Below, piece after piece: positions 49,089 to 62,540 of a stretch of 64,000 nucleotides of DNA; positions within the stretch are counted from its first letter, which is position 1; the number at the start of each line of letters is the position of its first letter. This stretch comes from Camarhynchus parvulus (taxonomy: Eukaryota; Chordata; Aves; Passeriformes; Thraupidae). Under the pieces are notes generated by a model. It saw nothing but the letters and a program-made list of their open reading frames with translations. It was not told where the DNA came from and searched no databases. Position numbers and translations under genes: made by a program. The stretch lies in the NCBI RefSeq assembly GCF_901933205.1, contig NC_044578.1:12176501-12240500 (forward strand), given 5' to 3'.

Positions 49089-52000
49089 TACACACATTAT
49101 AAACACAAGTGGTGCATTACCAGAGGGAAGTGCATTTGACTCACATTAAGTCTATTACTCTCCAGATTGCACTAATAGTAATCCCTAGTTCATGATAAAA
49201 ATATAGGTACTGAAGTTATAACTCACTGCAATAACATGTTTTGTTTTGAACAGAGCATGAAATCAAACCAATTGTGAAACATGGTGCCCTTTTGGGGAAT
49301 ATTCCCTAGGGAAAGCTTTCTGCTGTGGAGGGCAAATGTTTATGCACAGCATCACTGCTGATGGACACTGACTCTCATCAGCTGTGCCAGAACATGGAAA
49401 CCTGTTATCTTTCTTGCTTGACTGAAAAGTTAATATTCCTTGATGTGCTTTAGAGAGCTTTGCTGATGTGCTCTGTTTTACAATCTCACAAAAAATTCCC
49501 AGTGTACTAACCTGTTTTGCAAAAGAGCAGATGACCTTTGCCATGAGAATGTTACCTCTGAAACTGCTTCTAAATGTGAGGACATCAGTTTGCCATTTCA
49601 AAGTGCACAGCATCTTGTGTGCATGGTGGTAAAAGCTGGCTAGGAGGTTAGACTATCTTTCTGGATTGTTTTTTAAAAAATTATTTTTAAGTGAATCTGT
49701 AAAATGTCCCAGAATGACAAAATCCCACCAAAAAGAGAAGATTGAAAAGGAGATCAATAAATAGGCTCCTGTAAATCATCAGAAAAAAAGTTTTCCTTCT
49801 TCTTTACCTTTTTAAATATCTCTTGTACCGTAAAGGTCACGCCATACATTTGTCTGCATTTTTAAGCTATGGCATGAGAAGTCCACGTTACAATTTCAGT
49901 GAATTAATGTGATGAAAATTAGACCTCTCTTTACCCCTTTTTCGTCCTCAATATTCATCTTGCATTGGATCACAGTTTCAGACCAGTGTTCAGATGGGAA
50001 CAGCAATATTATTTTAAAGTTATTGATTCAGAAAATGGCAAGGAATAAACTCTCGGTTTTTATGCTGAAAGCAACTGAAATGAGAAACCTGTCACAAGGA
50101 AAAAGATTATCTTGTGCTTAACAGGGATTGTAGCCTGAGAGGGTCATGCACCAAATGCACAAGAACCGTAGTCAGAGACATCACCTGTAACTGTGCCATT
50201 AAAGGCGTCATTGCAGATCTGTCTTAACCCTGGAAGTTTTGGAGAAGTGGAAATGCACAGACCCAGGTGTACAATCAAGACTCCTTAGAGCAGCTGTTGA
50301 CTAATTTGTGCAATTTAAGTTGTCTTACGTGTCACAATTTGTACCCAGCCTCACACTTCTCAGACTGTGGCACTGTGTGAACGAATCGCATGCTTGGTGC
50401 TGCATAGTGGGTGTTAAATTTGCTTGGATAACACAGAATCAGAACAGTCAAATTGGTTAAGTAGCCTCAAGGAGGTTACCCTCACAGGTACTGGCAGTTA
50501 ATTACTTTCTCTTGTAATGTAGCAGAGGTATAATGTAATCCTTCAGGGGAGAGACGATGGTGGCTTCCTTTCTATTTTTGGAGTGGACCTCTGGGATTGC
50601 CTCAACATGTGTGGCTGCCACCCACACCTTCTTCTGGGCAGCCTTACACCTGCTCTCGGCACATATATTGCACTTTACACTACCCTGTGCTAATACTTTT
50701 CTTGTATTAGGTGCTATCCATCTGTGCAGAGAAAGGACAAGGACAACACAAAACCTATGCCCCTGAGAAGGAATATGGCCACTATATTGCATTGCCACAG
50801 TTCAGTGCACTGAGCTCTTAAAAATGATGGCAAAGAGCTCATTAGACAGCAGGACACAGCTCTGTAAAATACATAAAATATCTATGTGTTTATTAGTTTG
50901 GAATAAAAGTTGCTTTAAAATAGACCAACTTTCAGCATCAGAAGATTGTGTGTTCTATTTGAGCAGTGAATATTTCAGAAAAAATAAACCTTGTTAAAAA
51001 TATTAATCAGTGACTATGTGACAAGGCTTGTCATTTTGCATTAAATGCTACAAATTTTCACTCTCTGTCAATAAACATAATCTGTTATGAAACTGCATTA
51101 TCTTACTGTGCTTAAATTAATTATATTAAAATATTTAGAGCACGTCTTTGTCATATTTGTCACTTTATGAGAAACTGACAGACTAGAAGTCGTATTACAT
51201 AAAGACACTCATTATGATGGTGGTGAGCAAGATATTTTCAGACTTTGTAAAAACCCAAAGCATCAAGAGGGCCAGAAAAGGGAAACCAAATACACCTCCA
51301 TGACTTTCCCTAGATAATTTGACAAATAATAGGAGATGAGTTTAAAGGGGTTTAAAGTGCCTGGAAATACAAGCTATGAGGAAAATAAGATGTTTGCAGC
51401 TGTTTGGCAACTGGTGAATAGCTGCTCAAAAGCCAGCCTAGCACAACCTCAATGCACAAGGCCCAACAGAACAGTTCTGCTGCCTGAGAGCCATTCACAC
51501 CCCAAACTTGGTGCAAGAGGTTCTTTGGGGAGGATGATCACCATCAGTTCTCCATGATGGAAATACCCTAACCGCCTCTTTTGGCACAGCGACAGGTCTG
51601 GGTTCAGAAGAGATCAGGGTACATAAAAATCACATGTGGGGTACAGTCACTAGGGAAAATTCCCCCCACATTTGTTCATACTAACACCATCTTATATCCA
51701 GTGTTAGGAACTCCTGCACTCCTGAGCAGCAACTTTTATTCACACACTTCAGAATGAATCAGTGGCAAGTGCAGGAGATGGCACAAACATGTCCTTTGGT
51801 GTAGTTATGCAACAGAAACATTTCACAATTAATTATTTTAAAGAGATAAAGTACCAAAAACTGCCTAGGGAAATCCAGCATACAAACCAACATTTAAGTA
51901 CTGAATATGAGAAAACACTCAGAAATTTGAGAGCAGATATATATATTATTTTTGTTGTTGTTATTTACTGTTGTTGTTTATGCTTCAGCATTTGAAGCAA

Positions 52001-52101
52001 AAGTTCATTAGATGAGGCAGAAAAAACATCTAGATAGCAGCCCAATGAAACTGAGTCTTTGCATTTACATTAAAATGGAAAACTAGAGGTATTCATGCTG
52101 T

Positions 52102-52317
52102 TCAGATGTGTTCTTCAGGTACTTGCTTACAAATTCCACTACTGGCACAGCGAAGAACAGTCACACAACTTTGGTCTATGCAGCATTCATTAAATTCTGA
52201 GCAACTTAGGCTTCCAAAAGAGAAGCTTGAAGAGGCTGGGTTGATATCCAAGATAAACCATTTACAGGGCCTGTAGGTTTCTGGATATGTTCTGTACTTT
52301 CCATCAATCAGCTCCAT
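52102..52317 (-). CDS. Cysteine-rich short open frame (doubtful)
   Basis: A 71-codon frame starting at ATG directly after an in-frame TAA. The second half holds a compact cysteine pattern: C-x5-CC-x4-C-x5-C-x5-C, within SCSEFNECCIDQSCV and what follows. There is no hydrophobic signal peptide at its N-terminus, so if it codes, it is more likely an internal or last exon than a whole secreted peptide. Possible - strand acceptors (AAACCTACAG, TCAACCCAG) lie inside the frame. I do not recognise a family. Chance occurrence is a serious alternative. Confidence 0.15.
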   Translation of the reverse strand: MELIDGKYRTYPETYRPCKWFILDINPASSSFSFGSLSCSEFNECCIDQSCVTVLRCASSGICKQVPEEHI

Positions 52318-55183
52318 TTAATAGGTCTTTAATAAATATTGCAAAACCAAGGCACTTTTATATATGGGTATTGTAAATGGAAAAGGTTATACCAAATACA
52401 TGTTTCCAAGAACATATTTACTGTAAATTTATCCATTTTAGTAGATATAGAGGGATTTAGGCCACTGCAAGAGAAAGAGCAACACTTTTCAGATATCTTA
52501 TCAGGGGTAAGATCCCTTTCCATCATAGTCATAATTGCATGCTAGTAGATATACTGAATATATGCTCCCAGGAAGGATTACTGAGTAAGCATTTACTATT
52601 AATGTTGCTGATAAAACATGGCTAAATTATTTTATAGCAGAAGAAACACCTGGGGGCAAGGGGAGAAAACTGCTTTTTAAGTCTCCCATGGTACATTAAT
52701 GTGGCTTATTTAAGTGAAGTGCTGAGTGGTGATAGAAAGGGAATTTTGATGAAGTGCTCAAGCTCTATTTACTGTCCTCTCTTGCACTGGGGATAACAGA
52801 ATTACTTAGAGAAAAGGAACTGCTAAGAGCATGAGTAGTAGCAGTATAAAATCTGGAATACTTTGTAAATAAATAAAATAAAAGCATCATCCAGCTTGCC
52901 AAGAATTAACTACCTCTTTCTACACTTCCCATCTGTATCATCTCATTCTAAACAGAGATGACCATTGTACTTAGGTTTCTAAATATTGCATTGATTGGTA
53001 GATGCAAATATCTTAATTCTTAATTATTGCAGCAAGATTTTGTTCATGTTTAAGCCATTAACTTTCCTTTTTACAGCCCTTTGGGAAGCTCAGCATGGAC
53101 ATCAGTTTGCTTGATGGAAATCTGCACCGAGTGCCTTGTGTATGTACATCACACATAAGTGTACAGCACCCTATCAGCAGTTCTGAACAGATCAGCTCAA
53201 CCTGAATATATGCAATTTTCATTGCCACTCTCCACCAAGGAAACCTGCATGAACAGCATGTACCACCCTTGTGCTGGGTGCTGCCAACAGAGGAGGGATC
53301 TGACAGCCAGTGACAAGGATTCAAAACTCAGGAAGGCTTCCTCAGAAGATGGTCTTAATATTAACAAGATGTTCAAAACAAGCAAAAACCCCAATGCATC
53401 CTATCTACCTTTCACATATTGTTGGAACCCTTAAATGCCATTTGTCTGGTAAGTGTCACTTCAAGAAAGAAGAACACTGACACTTGGGAGATTATTTAGA
53501 AAGTATATGAACTGATTTAACAGCATCCCAGGAAAAGAGCAGCAGACAATTAACATCAGCCCAAACCTTTGCTTACTAAAACCTTAAGACCTGTATGATT
53601 TCAACTTTAGCTGATAAAATCTGAAAAATCTTCAGAATTGATTGTCCAAAAGTAAAAGCTATAATTCTCTAGTGTACAGAGAAGGACAATTTAGAAATTT
53701 TACAGACAGCTTCATATAAGTCTATTCAATTATAGAAAGCTATTTTTCAAAAAGAGAAAACCCTGCAGTGTGGACTGTTATCTACTGTACTTATCACTCT
53801 GAGATTGTAGTTTATCTTTTTGTTACATACCTTACAGATACAGGGAGATAGCAAGACCTTCATGGACAAAAAAATCAAATTCTCATCTATTTGAGAACCT
53901 AATTCCTGCAGTTTATATCCTGAAAAATGCTATAAACATACACTGAAATTAAGTGTTTTCTACATGAGAGAGCTGTTACAGAGCTCTGAGATTAGGGCCT
54001 GATGTAATTTATCATTCCATTACAAAATCTGTGCTCTATATTCAGAATTCTACAGGAACTCGTTTAGCTACAAATTATTACACAATGATGATGCCCTTAA
54101 GAAGAGATGAGAAAGCAGTTTCTCTGTGACTTAGGTTCCTTCTCTTTGCTCTTAAAGCCTCACGGAACTCAAGCTGGATCACACTGCCATGCTTTCACTA
54201 AAAATAGCAGTATTTGTAGCTTGGTAGAGAGACTACATCAAAGAAATTCTGCTATGGTGAAGTTTTAGTAGAAGCTACCCAACTTCCCATTGAACAGAAC
54301 AGCTTTGACACTCCCAGGATTGTTCAGCATCCCTTCTTCAGACTGCCAGAGGAGCACTTCACTGCCCTCCTGCAGCCAAAGGGAGCACAGAGCACCGGGC
54401 TGCTGGGGCCACTGAGGCACACAGGGAGCTCCATGCTGAAATGGGGAGGGACATTTTGGCACCCTGTAAACAGCTACAAGAGAAAGCAGCAGGGACAAAA
54501 GTCAAGCGAATAGTTCAGAGAGCAGAGTGTCTGAGCTCTGCCTCAAAGCTTCCCATGCCCTGGGAGGGTTAGTGATGTCTTTGTTTCTGTCGCATTTGAG
54601 GAAGCAGACTTTGTGGAAATTCCTTCCAGCTAGAGACAGGCTGCACTTGTACATGTGACTGAGATATTCCCTGTTCCCTTCCAAATGCAGGCAAACCTAC
54701 GTGGCCACAAACAGTGACTAATTGTTTGGGCCAAAGGGGCAAGGACATAAATGAACTATTTCTCATCACAGTGTAAGAAAATATTGATTACACATACACA
54801 GATGGCAAATACTACTCATGCTGCTATTCTCAAGTCTCCACACTGAGCTTGTCTGGTATACATTCATTATTTTTACAAGTTCATACTATGACTGTCTTCC
54901 CTATTGACAAATATGTGTTAAAAACATAATAAACAGAGTGGATTTGTGTTGGTATTATTAATGAATTGGCAACAACTGTCTCTGTGCCATTCATCTCTCA
55001 ACATCTGTTTATATTTTATTTTAAATCTGTAAAAACATTGCTCGGTAATCCCTTGATCCGTACAGTAATTTCCTTTTGTTCCAAGCTGTTAGAGGTATCT
55101 TTGAAATACTCAGGGGAAAGACAGACAAAAAGCAACCAAAAAACAAAGACTACTCATCTATTCCTTCAAGACAAGACCACTTT

Positions 55184-55215
55184 CATCATAAAAAATGAAC
55201 ATCATAAGAAATGAA
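55184..55215. repeat. 16-bp tandem duplication
   Basis: Two adjacent copies of CATCATAARAAATGAA differing at one base, followed by a partial third (CACCAAAATGAA). Seen directly. Simple local duplication. Confidence 0.8.
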
Positions 55216-57668
55216 CACCAAAATGAAAGCAAAAAAACAAAGGTGGACGAACTCTGTACTGCAATAGGATAAAAGTCAGGATGTTTGTGGAAAACCATCA
55301 GTCATTATTGTTTTAAATTGCTCTTGATTTGTGCAAAGGAACAGACCAAGTCAGCTTTGCCTAATCTTTCTTGGGAGTTATCTTGTGCATTTATTTGCTG
55401 CTCTCTGGCTCACTAGGAATTCTGCTCACTGTTTGTCACAGCCAGGAACAAGTCTGTTAAGCTCACCCCTGGTTGATAAGTAGGCGTTGCTGCTTATGGA
55501 TATCCTGTTGCGTTGGCCTCCTGGAGTCCTGGATTTTCTTATTGTTCAAGCCACAGTGATTTCAGGGCAGTGCTCTTTATGAAATACAATGCTGCTTGAA
55601 AACTTGTCAATATGGGTTCTAAAAATAACTGAGGTATGAGCAAGTACAAATAACCTGCTCTCGATTTACTTCTCTATAACAGTGTAACCGGAAAAAAGAA
55701 AAAAATCTTTAAAAACTGGAGTGAGAAGGCAGTGCCTCAGCTTGTGATTTATTGTATTGCTGAAGAGATTAGAGACAATGCCCACTTTTGAAACAATGCA
55801 CATAGGCAAATGATGTATTTATTACACCACTGCAAGAGCCAAATAAACCATGCCCAACAAGGAAAGTATTGTCAGGAAAGAGAATAACATCAAAAGATCT
55901 CTGGGCTGGCAAGTCTAAGTCAGAATAGTTTAAATAATACAAAAGAAACAAACAAGAGTTACGTTTTTCTAAAGTTATAAAATGTCCAAAACTTGTGTTC
56001 TGAGGAGAGCATGTGCCTTTAGAAAATCTGCATAAAGAAGATTATTAAAACACCTACTTAAGAAAGCACTCAGAGAATTCCACAAATATGAAATATACCA
56101 AATTATGCTTTTAAAAATAAGAATAATTTTAAAAGCCCAACCAACCAGCCCACTTTTATAGCTCAATACCCTCTTTATTTCCCTGCTCCATGAAGCATAT
56201 GACATTCAAGAGAAGGCTGGAGAGAGACAGATAGAGTAATCTAAAAGGGACAAAAGAAAAACAAGAAACACTGTTGAGGGAAACAGGGAAAGAAATAAGA
56301 GGCTTCAATCTAAACAAAAACAGAGAAAAAAACTTGGAAAGAATTTCAGCAAAGAGGTATGTTTAATAGCCTACAGCCCCAGGAGAGGTAATTTATGTGC
56401 CAAGAAGTTATGGAGGTTTTATGTGCCTATTAGTCTGCTATTCAATTAAAAAATGTGTACTTACCATGGCAACCTCTATGTCTCACAATACGCGTACTAA
56501 TTCTAAGATATCTCTGTAGAGCACCTCCTTAAAGAAACATATACCACAGCACCAGCCACAGCATAGATTTCCACACTCACTAAGAGGCAGTAAAAAGAAC
56601 AGCCAATACAAAATTTTGGAATTATAGGCTCAAGAGAAAGATGGGTCATCTTACTGTACTGTTACCAACTCCATATGGGAGCCAGCAGTGTAATGCATGT
56701 GTGCAGTGCATTGCTGCACCTTAGTGCAGCTCACCATACAATCTTGCCAGCATTTCCCTTCTTGCCCACTGAGATAATGCTCTTATGCTTTGAAACAGAG
56801 CTGCTTTTCCTCTGGGATCTGCTTTGGACTGGCTGACTCATTCCTTAGGCCCTGCTTCCACTGAAGCTGGGTAAGCTTTCAATTGTACTCTCCTGGATTA
56901 AAGCCTGCCAGGACATACACCTTCCCTTTGTTTCAGCGTTTGCTGTCTGGGAATTCCCTTTCTCAGCAGCCCATGCCAGATCTCACTGTTCTCAACCGGC
57001 ATTGTCCTTCTCCCTCTTCCTTATTTGAGCTTCCCATGACAACAGCTATTGGCAAGCTGATTTTCCACTCAACAGCTTACTCCTTTTCTGAGGGGCAGTA
57101 TCTGTTGCCAAAACTCTTGGTCAGATGAGTAATTAATGGATCAAAGCATTTGTCACATACATGACCTGAGGAATGAACTGCCTTCAAAAAAAGATGTATG
57201 TACTGCATCCATAACTTTTAAGTATTAAGGAGAATTTCAGTGCAATCCTTCTGATTGTAAAGAAAGCATTGGGGTGATAACCTACATTTCCAATAGCTTT
57301 TATGCAACTAGTTGCTTCTCTTAATTTTCCTCCCTTTCACTGACTAGTGAATGCATATCAGATCACTCCTCTCATGTCTGTGGAACACAGTAGTCCCCTC
57401 TGCTTGTCTGCAGCTCATTTAGGGCTAGTGCTAAAGTACACAGAATACAAAAAAGGAATGCATCACCTTGTGTAAAGTTCTGGATTTGTTGAGGATTAAG
57501 CCTCAATCACATTTCAAAGATGTTTTGCTTCTTTCCTTGCGTCATGGTTTAACCTCAGCTGGTGACTAAGCACCACAGAGCACCTTGCTCACCGCCCCGT
57601 GCAGCTTGCTGAGGTGGCGGAGAACCAGAAGGGTAAAAGAGAGAATTGGTGGGATGATATGAAAACAA

Positions 57669-57674
57669 TTTAAT
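57669..57674 (-). promoter_or_regulatory. LTR poly(A) signal (ATTAAA)
   Basis: On the - strand CCCCTATTAAATTG occurs about 190 bases downstream of the TATA box. This matches the usual U3-R-U5 layout and fixes the element's orientation. Confidence 0.55.
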
Positions 57675-57859
57675 AGGGGAAGCAAAAGCCATTTTCACCA
57701 GCAAAACAAACCAAAACAAAGGCCTTCATTCAGCACTTCCCATGGTGGCAGGATTCAGCCATACCCAAGAAGTCAGGGCTTCATCACTCAAGGTTACTAG
57801 AAAACACAAAAATACCACCAGTCTGAATGTGCCATCCCCTTCCTCCTAATTCCCCCATC

Positions 57860-57865
57860 TTTATA
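57860..57865 (-). promoter_or_regulatory. LTR TATA box (TATAAA)
   Basis: On the - strand CATATAAAGATGGGGG lies at the place expected for the U3 promoter of this LTR family. Expected transcription would run toward lower coordinates. Whether it is still active is unknown. Confidence 0.65.
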
Positions 57866-60800
57866 TGTTGAATATACTGGAATAATTATGGAGTATCCTC
57901 ACTGTCAGCTGGGGTCCTGGCTGTATGTTCTCCAATTCCTTGTGCACCTCCAGCCCCTTTGCTGGTGGGGTGGTGTGAGGAGCGCAAAAGGCCTTGACGC
58001 TGTGTAAGACCTGCTCAGCAATTACTGAAACATCTCTGTGTTATCAACACTGTTTCCAACACAAATCTCAAACAGAGCCCCACAGCAGATACTATGGAGA
58101 AAGTTTACTCTGTCCCATTCCAAACCAGCACACTTGGCTTTCCCTAGTAACAAGCAAACAAGTCATTTATTAGTCACTGCCTTTAAACACAGAATATATA
58201 CACAAAAGTTTTGGAGGTCCCAGACTGTTTCCTACTTGTAAGCTCTTCAGAGGCACATACTATGAGAAAATGCATGCAAAGTCACCAGTTGAAATAACTG
58301 ATACTCATAAACAACACCCCAGAAGACTTTTGCTTTTGCAACAGGCCCAATCCCATTTTTTAGGTAGGAAAATACCTGTTGGGTTTAGAGAAGCACAAAC
58401 CAGCACGGCCCTGGGAGGAGCAGCTGCTTTAAACACCATAACTGATGAACGCATGGCTGCATTTGAGACATTCACCTGACATCACAGAGCACGATGAAAC
58501 AGCAACAAACTAAAATTTCAAATTTATTCACATTTCTGAGGTAGCGTCAGGCTCACAACAGTAGCAGCAGAAGCACACCCAATCCACATTGCTCATCTAA
58601 TGCTCAAGAGAAGGGCAACAATCCCACTTAAATTTTCTCTGTCCTGAAAGTTTCCCAACATGTGAAAAAACAGCAAGCTGTATGGTTTCTCTGGTAGGTA
58701 ATGAGTCTTGCTGGCCACCTGGCAGCTTATCACCAGCTTATTCATGCCAGCTCTGAGGGACCAGCACCCACACTTGGGGTGAAGATAGGCTCACCCAGTA
58801 ACAAAAAGTTTTCTTTTCTTTCCTCTCCCTCTCCCTTGCCCTGTCCACTCACTGCTTTTCCCCACATTGGATTAGACTGCCTAAAATACACAGCAAAATT
58901 ATGAAGTGTGGGTTGAATTCCAGATAAATGCTGTTGATCACTTCCTACAAGGCTGACCTCCCCTCAGTGCTTGTCTTGATGCTAAGGGCATCTTCAGAGG
59001 AAAGGAAAACATTTTCCTGACATATGAGAAATGCAGAATTAACTACATAATGCAAACTGTACATTCGGAACTCTAATCTAAGGAAAAGTTTTGAAGATGT
59101 TTGGTATGAGTGTGCTGTACTAAAAGTATAGTGCAACTCTTCCCACTCAAGGGAGGAACAGATCTGAGCTGCCTTTTCACATGATGGATGTGAGTGATTT
59201 TCATGACCAAGCTACAGTGTCCTTTTTGTATTACAACTCTAGGATCCTGAGAGGGGAATGTAGCTAAAAGCATCAATTTTGATACAAATCCTTTATGGTC
59301 TTTAAATTGGGCACTGCCACTTTAATAAGCCACACCTGGTTAAGATTCTTGTTCTGCTGAATTCCTCCTGCTGTAATGAGCCCTGAACATCAGGCTGAGG
59401 CTGTGATCAAGACAATACAATTAATCACCAGACCGTGCACAATTTCAGTAACATGAAAATTGCACGCAGTTAGATTTTCTAAGTAAAACTAATATTTCAT
59501 GCAGGGGAAAGGGTGAAGTTTCAGTGCATAACAAAAAAGAATTTTGGAGGTTTAAAAAAACCTGGCAGTCAGCAGGGCCACGTGAAGGTGAATGCATAAA
59601 TCAAATAACTATACCATCTGTTACAGAAAACTTAACGGGAATTAAGTGGCCCATATTTTCTAAAAATATCTTTCTTCACAGTATGCAGAAGCACTGAATA
59701 TCTAAGGAGGAATACTGGAATTGGACTTTAATTAGGAAACTTTGAGTTTTGAATACAACATGAGCTTAGTCAAACTATCAGGAAGATAAGCTTATTAGGA
59801 GAGAAATAGGAATGAGTATTTGCATGACAAAAAAATAGATCTTTCCAGTGGGAGGAAGAAGGGGGGATTAAAAACATGTAGTGGCCCCATTTTCAGTATT
59901 TTTTCAGCTGCAGCTTAAGGTGTCACAGAGAGACACAAACAGTGGCAGACAGGCCAGGGCCAGCTTCTGGGAGATTTTTTATTCTGATGTTATCTAAAAT
60001 AGACCGGTCATTTCAATGTCTTTAAAATTCACAACCAGAAAATTTCCCATGTATTTGAAAGTATATTTCCATGCAGCAGTTGTTTCTGTGTAATTGCAGT
60101 ATTCACCAGAAATCCATTCAAAGTGCAGAGACAAAATGCAATTGTCATCTCTTTCCAGGCTCATCTCCAGTGACAGCTAGTGGGAAGGCACGACTCTGGG
60201 AGAGCACTGCTAGCTCCTTTCCTTCTTTTCCCCATGTGATGGGGAAAACCAGCACATCCCATTAGAAGAAAAGTGTAGTAATTTGTTTTCTGTACCATTA
60301 GGTCATAAAATCTTCAGGGGCCTTTTTTTTTCCTTTTTCCATAAGAGTTTGCACATCTCTAATCAAGGAATCCTTAAGTCCCGTCAGCACAAAAAATAAT
60401 TAAGATTAAAACCAGCAGGCAAAACTAAAAACTTTATATATGAGTGGAACAACAAAGACAGACTTCCTTAGAGAGGAGGTATATATACTGGTCCAAGAGT
60501 TGATATAAAAACCTAAGGAGAATAGATTAAATGTGATGATACAACTAAATGTTTTAGGAAAATAATTTTCAAATGATGTAATTGAGAAGGGAGAGAGCAA
60601 GTAAAAGAATAGAAGGAGTGACACAGAAAAGGCAAAGTGACATACAGACAGACAATAAGCAAAATGCATTTTTAAAAGTAGCAAAAAGGATGATTTTGAG
60701 GGAATAACAAATTGAGATTTAAAAAGAAAGCAAAATAAAATCAAAGTTTCCATTTTCTGCACTGCCACTTGTTTGCTCCACCTTTCAGTTTCTTCTGCTC

Positions 60801-62458
60801 CCCCTTCTCAATCTTATCTTCTCTACAGATAGTCTCAACTCTCTTGGGAAAGATCTCCTATTATATATTTTTGCAATGTCTGACAAAATAGAGCCTTTCT
60901 CTCAGCTTGTGCCTCTTTATATTATTGTGGCACAAACAGTGAAGAGCAGTAATGGTAATAGTTGGGAAAGCCGCTCAATAATTTTTCACCTTAACAATTT
61001 TAACAGCAAATGGCAGTTCTGTGACACTGACACAGTTCAACTAGGCCAATGATATTCAATTTTGCTGTCAGAAACACTGGAAGAGAATACCATGTTAAAT
61101 CCCAATTCATCCAAAATAAAAATCCTTGCTACCTGAACTGATCCAAAAGACTTCAGAAACTGCATTTCATAGCTTGCACATGGATTCACAGGAATTCATC
61201 TTTTAAATAGCATAATCCATTTGCCACTCAACAGCTTTAGCTTATTTGAAGTCCAGTTAGACTGTAAGATACCAAAACAGCAATTAATATAGGACCACAG
61301 AGTCTAGGATCGAGCTGACTTTATACTCGATCTTTTCCAATGGAAAAAATTCCCTACCTTTCAAAATCTATGAAAAAAATTTGAACATTTTATTTTGCTT
61401 CTAGATAGCAACCCAAAATGTAAGTATTAGGAATTTTTCACAGAGTAATTAATTTTTGCTAATTGCCATTACTGAGGAACCATTATTATAGAGTAGCAAT
61501 AACCCTATTTTGTGGTTCCCTAAAAGGGAGAAGGAGTGACCACCTACCATGGTAGGGAAGATAGGAAAGAAGTAATTCTTTGGAAGTTAGAAAAAAATGT
61601 TGGAAAGTACTACAAAACAGGCTGCCAATGAAAGGAATAGGTGAAGCATATTTTGGTGCAGTTGAATGGTGTAAAGAGTAAGCCAAGGATATTTTGAATA
61701 TGCACACTTCTAGAAATGACTAAAAAAATGTTTCTTTGTGTGTGTGTTTCTGGAAATGGTAAGTAGCAGGAATAGAACTGTGCTGTACTTAAAATGGCTG
61801 GATACATGGCTCCTTATAGCATATATGGGCAGGGAAAAAAGGAATTTCATTTTTCTTTAGTATGCCTGGAGAAAGGCTGTATTCTCTTTTCAAATCTAAT
61901 ACCATTCATAGAAATTTATACTTAAAATATATATTAAAAATTAACATATATATGAGAGAAATCACAACAATAAACATGTTATTTGTGGGGTTTTTTGGAA
62001 GTCCTTATAGCAACTCTTTGTCACCTAATGCCTCACTCTGTTTGATAATGCACATTAAATACTCTAAAAATCTTAATTATTAATAAGAGAGTAAATAACT
62101 TTGATTGATCTGGTTGAGGTGATGCATTTTTGTGTTGTCTGTGGCTGGAAGCTCAAGAGAGGTAATCCAGGCAGTTAGCAGTGGGGTACATCCATGCTGG
62201 AGTGTGCACTGGTGTGCAGATAAGTGCGTGCTAGTCCTGAAGAAGAAAGCTCATGTTCAGGAGTGGCTTGCTGAGAAATGTCACCGTGGTGCTCAGGAGC
62301 TTGGTGACCCATGAGGACAAAGCAAGGAGCTGCTCCCCTCACCCCAAACGCCTCCAGCTGTTCAGGCAGGCTGAATCTGAAGCTCCCTCAGCCCAGACCA
62401 GGAGCATTTTGGCTCTCCCTTGCTGTGAAGGATTTAGCAGGAGGGGTTGGAGCCCTGG

Positions 62459-62509
62459 TGGGTTGGTGTCCTGGGCTGAGGGGGTGCGTGTGGTGGGGGG
62501 AGGTGGGGT
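62459..62509 (+). other. Potential G-quadruplex run
   Basis: At least five separate runs of three or more G lie within about 50 bases (GGG, GGG, GGGGG, GGGGGG, GGGG), separated by loops of about 4-11 bases. This satisfies a relaxed G-quadruplex pattern on the + strand. It stands out in an otherwise AT-rich neighbourhood. Confidence 0.55.
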
Positions 62510-62514
62510 GCTGC

Positions 62515-62540
62515 AGTGCAGCCACGGCATGGGCTGCACT
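62515..62540. repeat. Perfect 9-bp inverted repeat
   Basis: AGTGCAGCC (62515-62523) and its exact complement GGCTGCACT (62532-62540) flank an 8-base loop, directly after the G-rich run. It is too short for a pre-miRNA. It could fold in RNA or single-stranded DNA. Confidence 0.75.

Larger units (their letters stand above)
48271..57539. other. Stretch with no confidently recognised gene
   Basis: Between the CR1 and the LTR I see an (AT)n microsatellite at 49055-49085, a 16-bp tandem duplication at 55184-55215, and isolated open frames. Two - strand frames deserve mention: a cysteine-rich one at 52102-52317, and one at 54265-54473 preceded by a good acceptor. Neither has enough support to be called a gene. 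Confidence 0.5.
57540..58132 (-). mobile_element. Solo LTR of an avian endogenous retrovirus
   Basis: On the - strand the element begins TGTGCTGGTTTGG at 58132 and ends ...TTAAACCATGAC at 57540. It carries the well-known internal text of an abundant neoavian LTR family: AACAGTGTTGATAACACAG, TTGCTGAGCAGG, AAGGCCTTTTGCG, GGTGCACAAGGAATTGG and, near its end, TTAGTCACCAGCTGAGG. A TATA box and a poly(A) hexamer are correctly spaced for this orientation. The four bases CTTG flank both sides (57536-57539 and 58133-58136), consistent with a short target-site duplication. No gag, pol or env-like sequence adjoins either side, so it is a recombined solo LTR. Divergence from the remembered consensus is moderate. 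I think it is an ERV-L-like family, but that class assignment is from memory and not tested. Confidence 0.9.

Noticed and set aside
58945..59276. Overlapping - strand short frames after the LTR
   Set aside because: No splice signals or composition bias; normal background for this density of stops.
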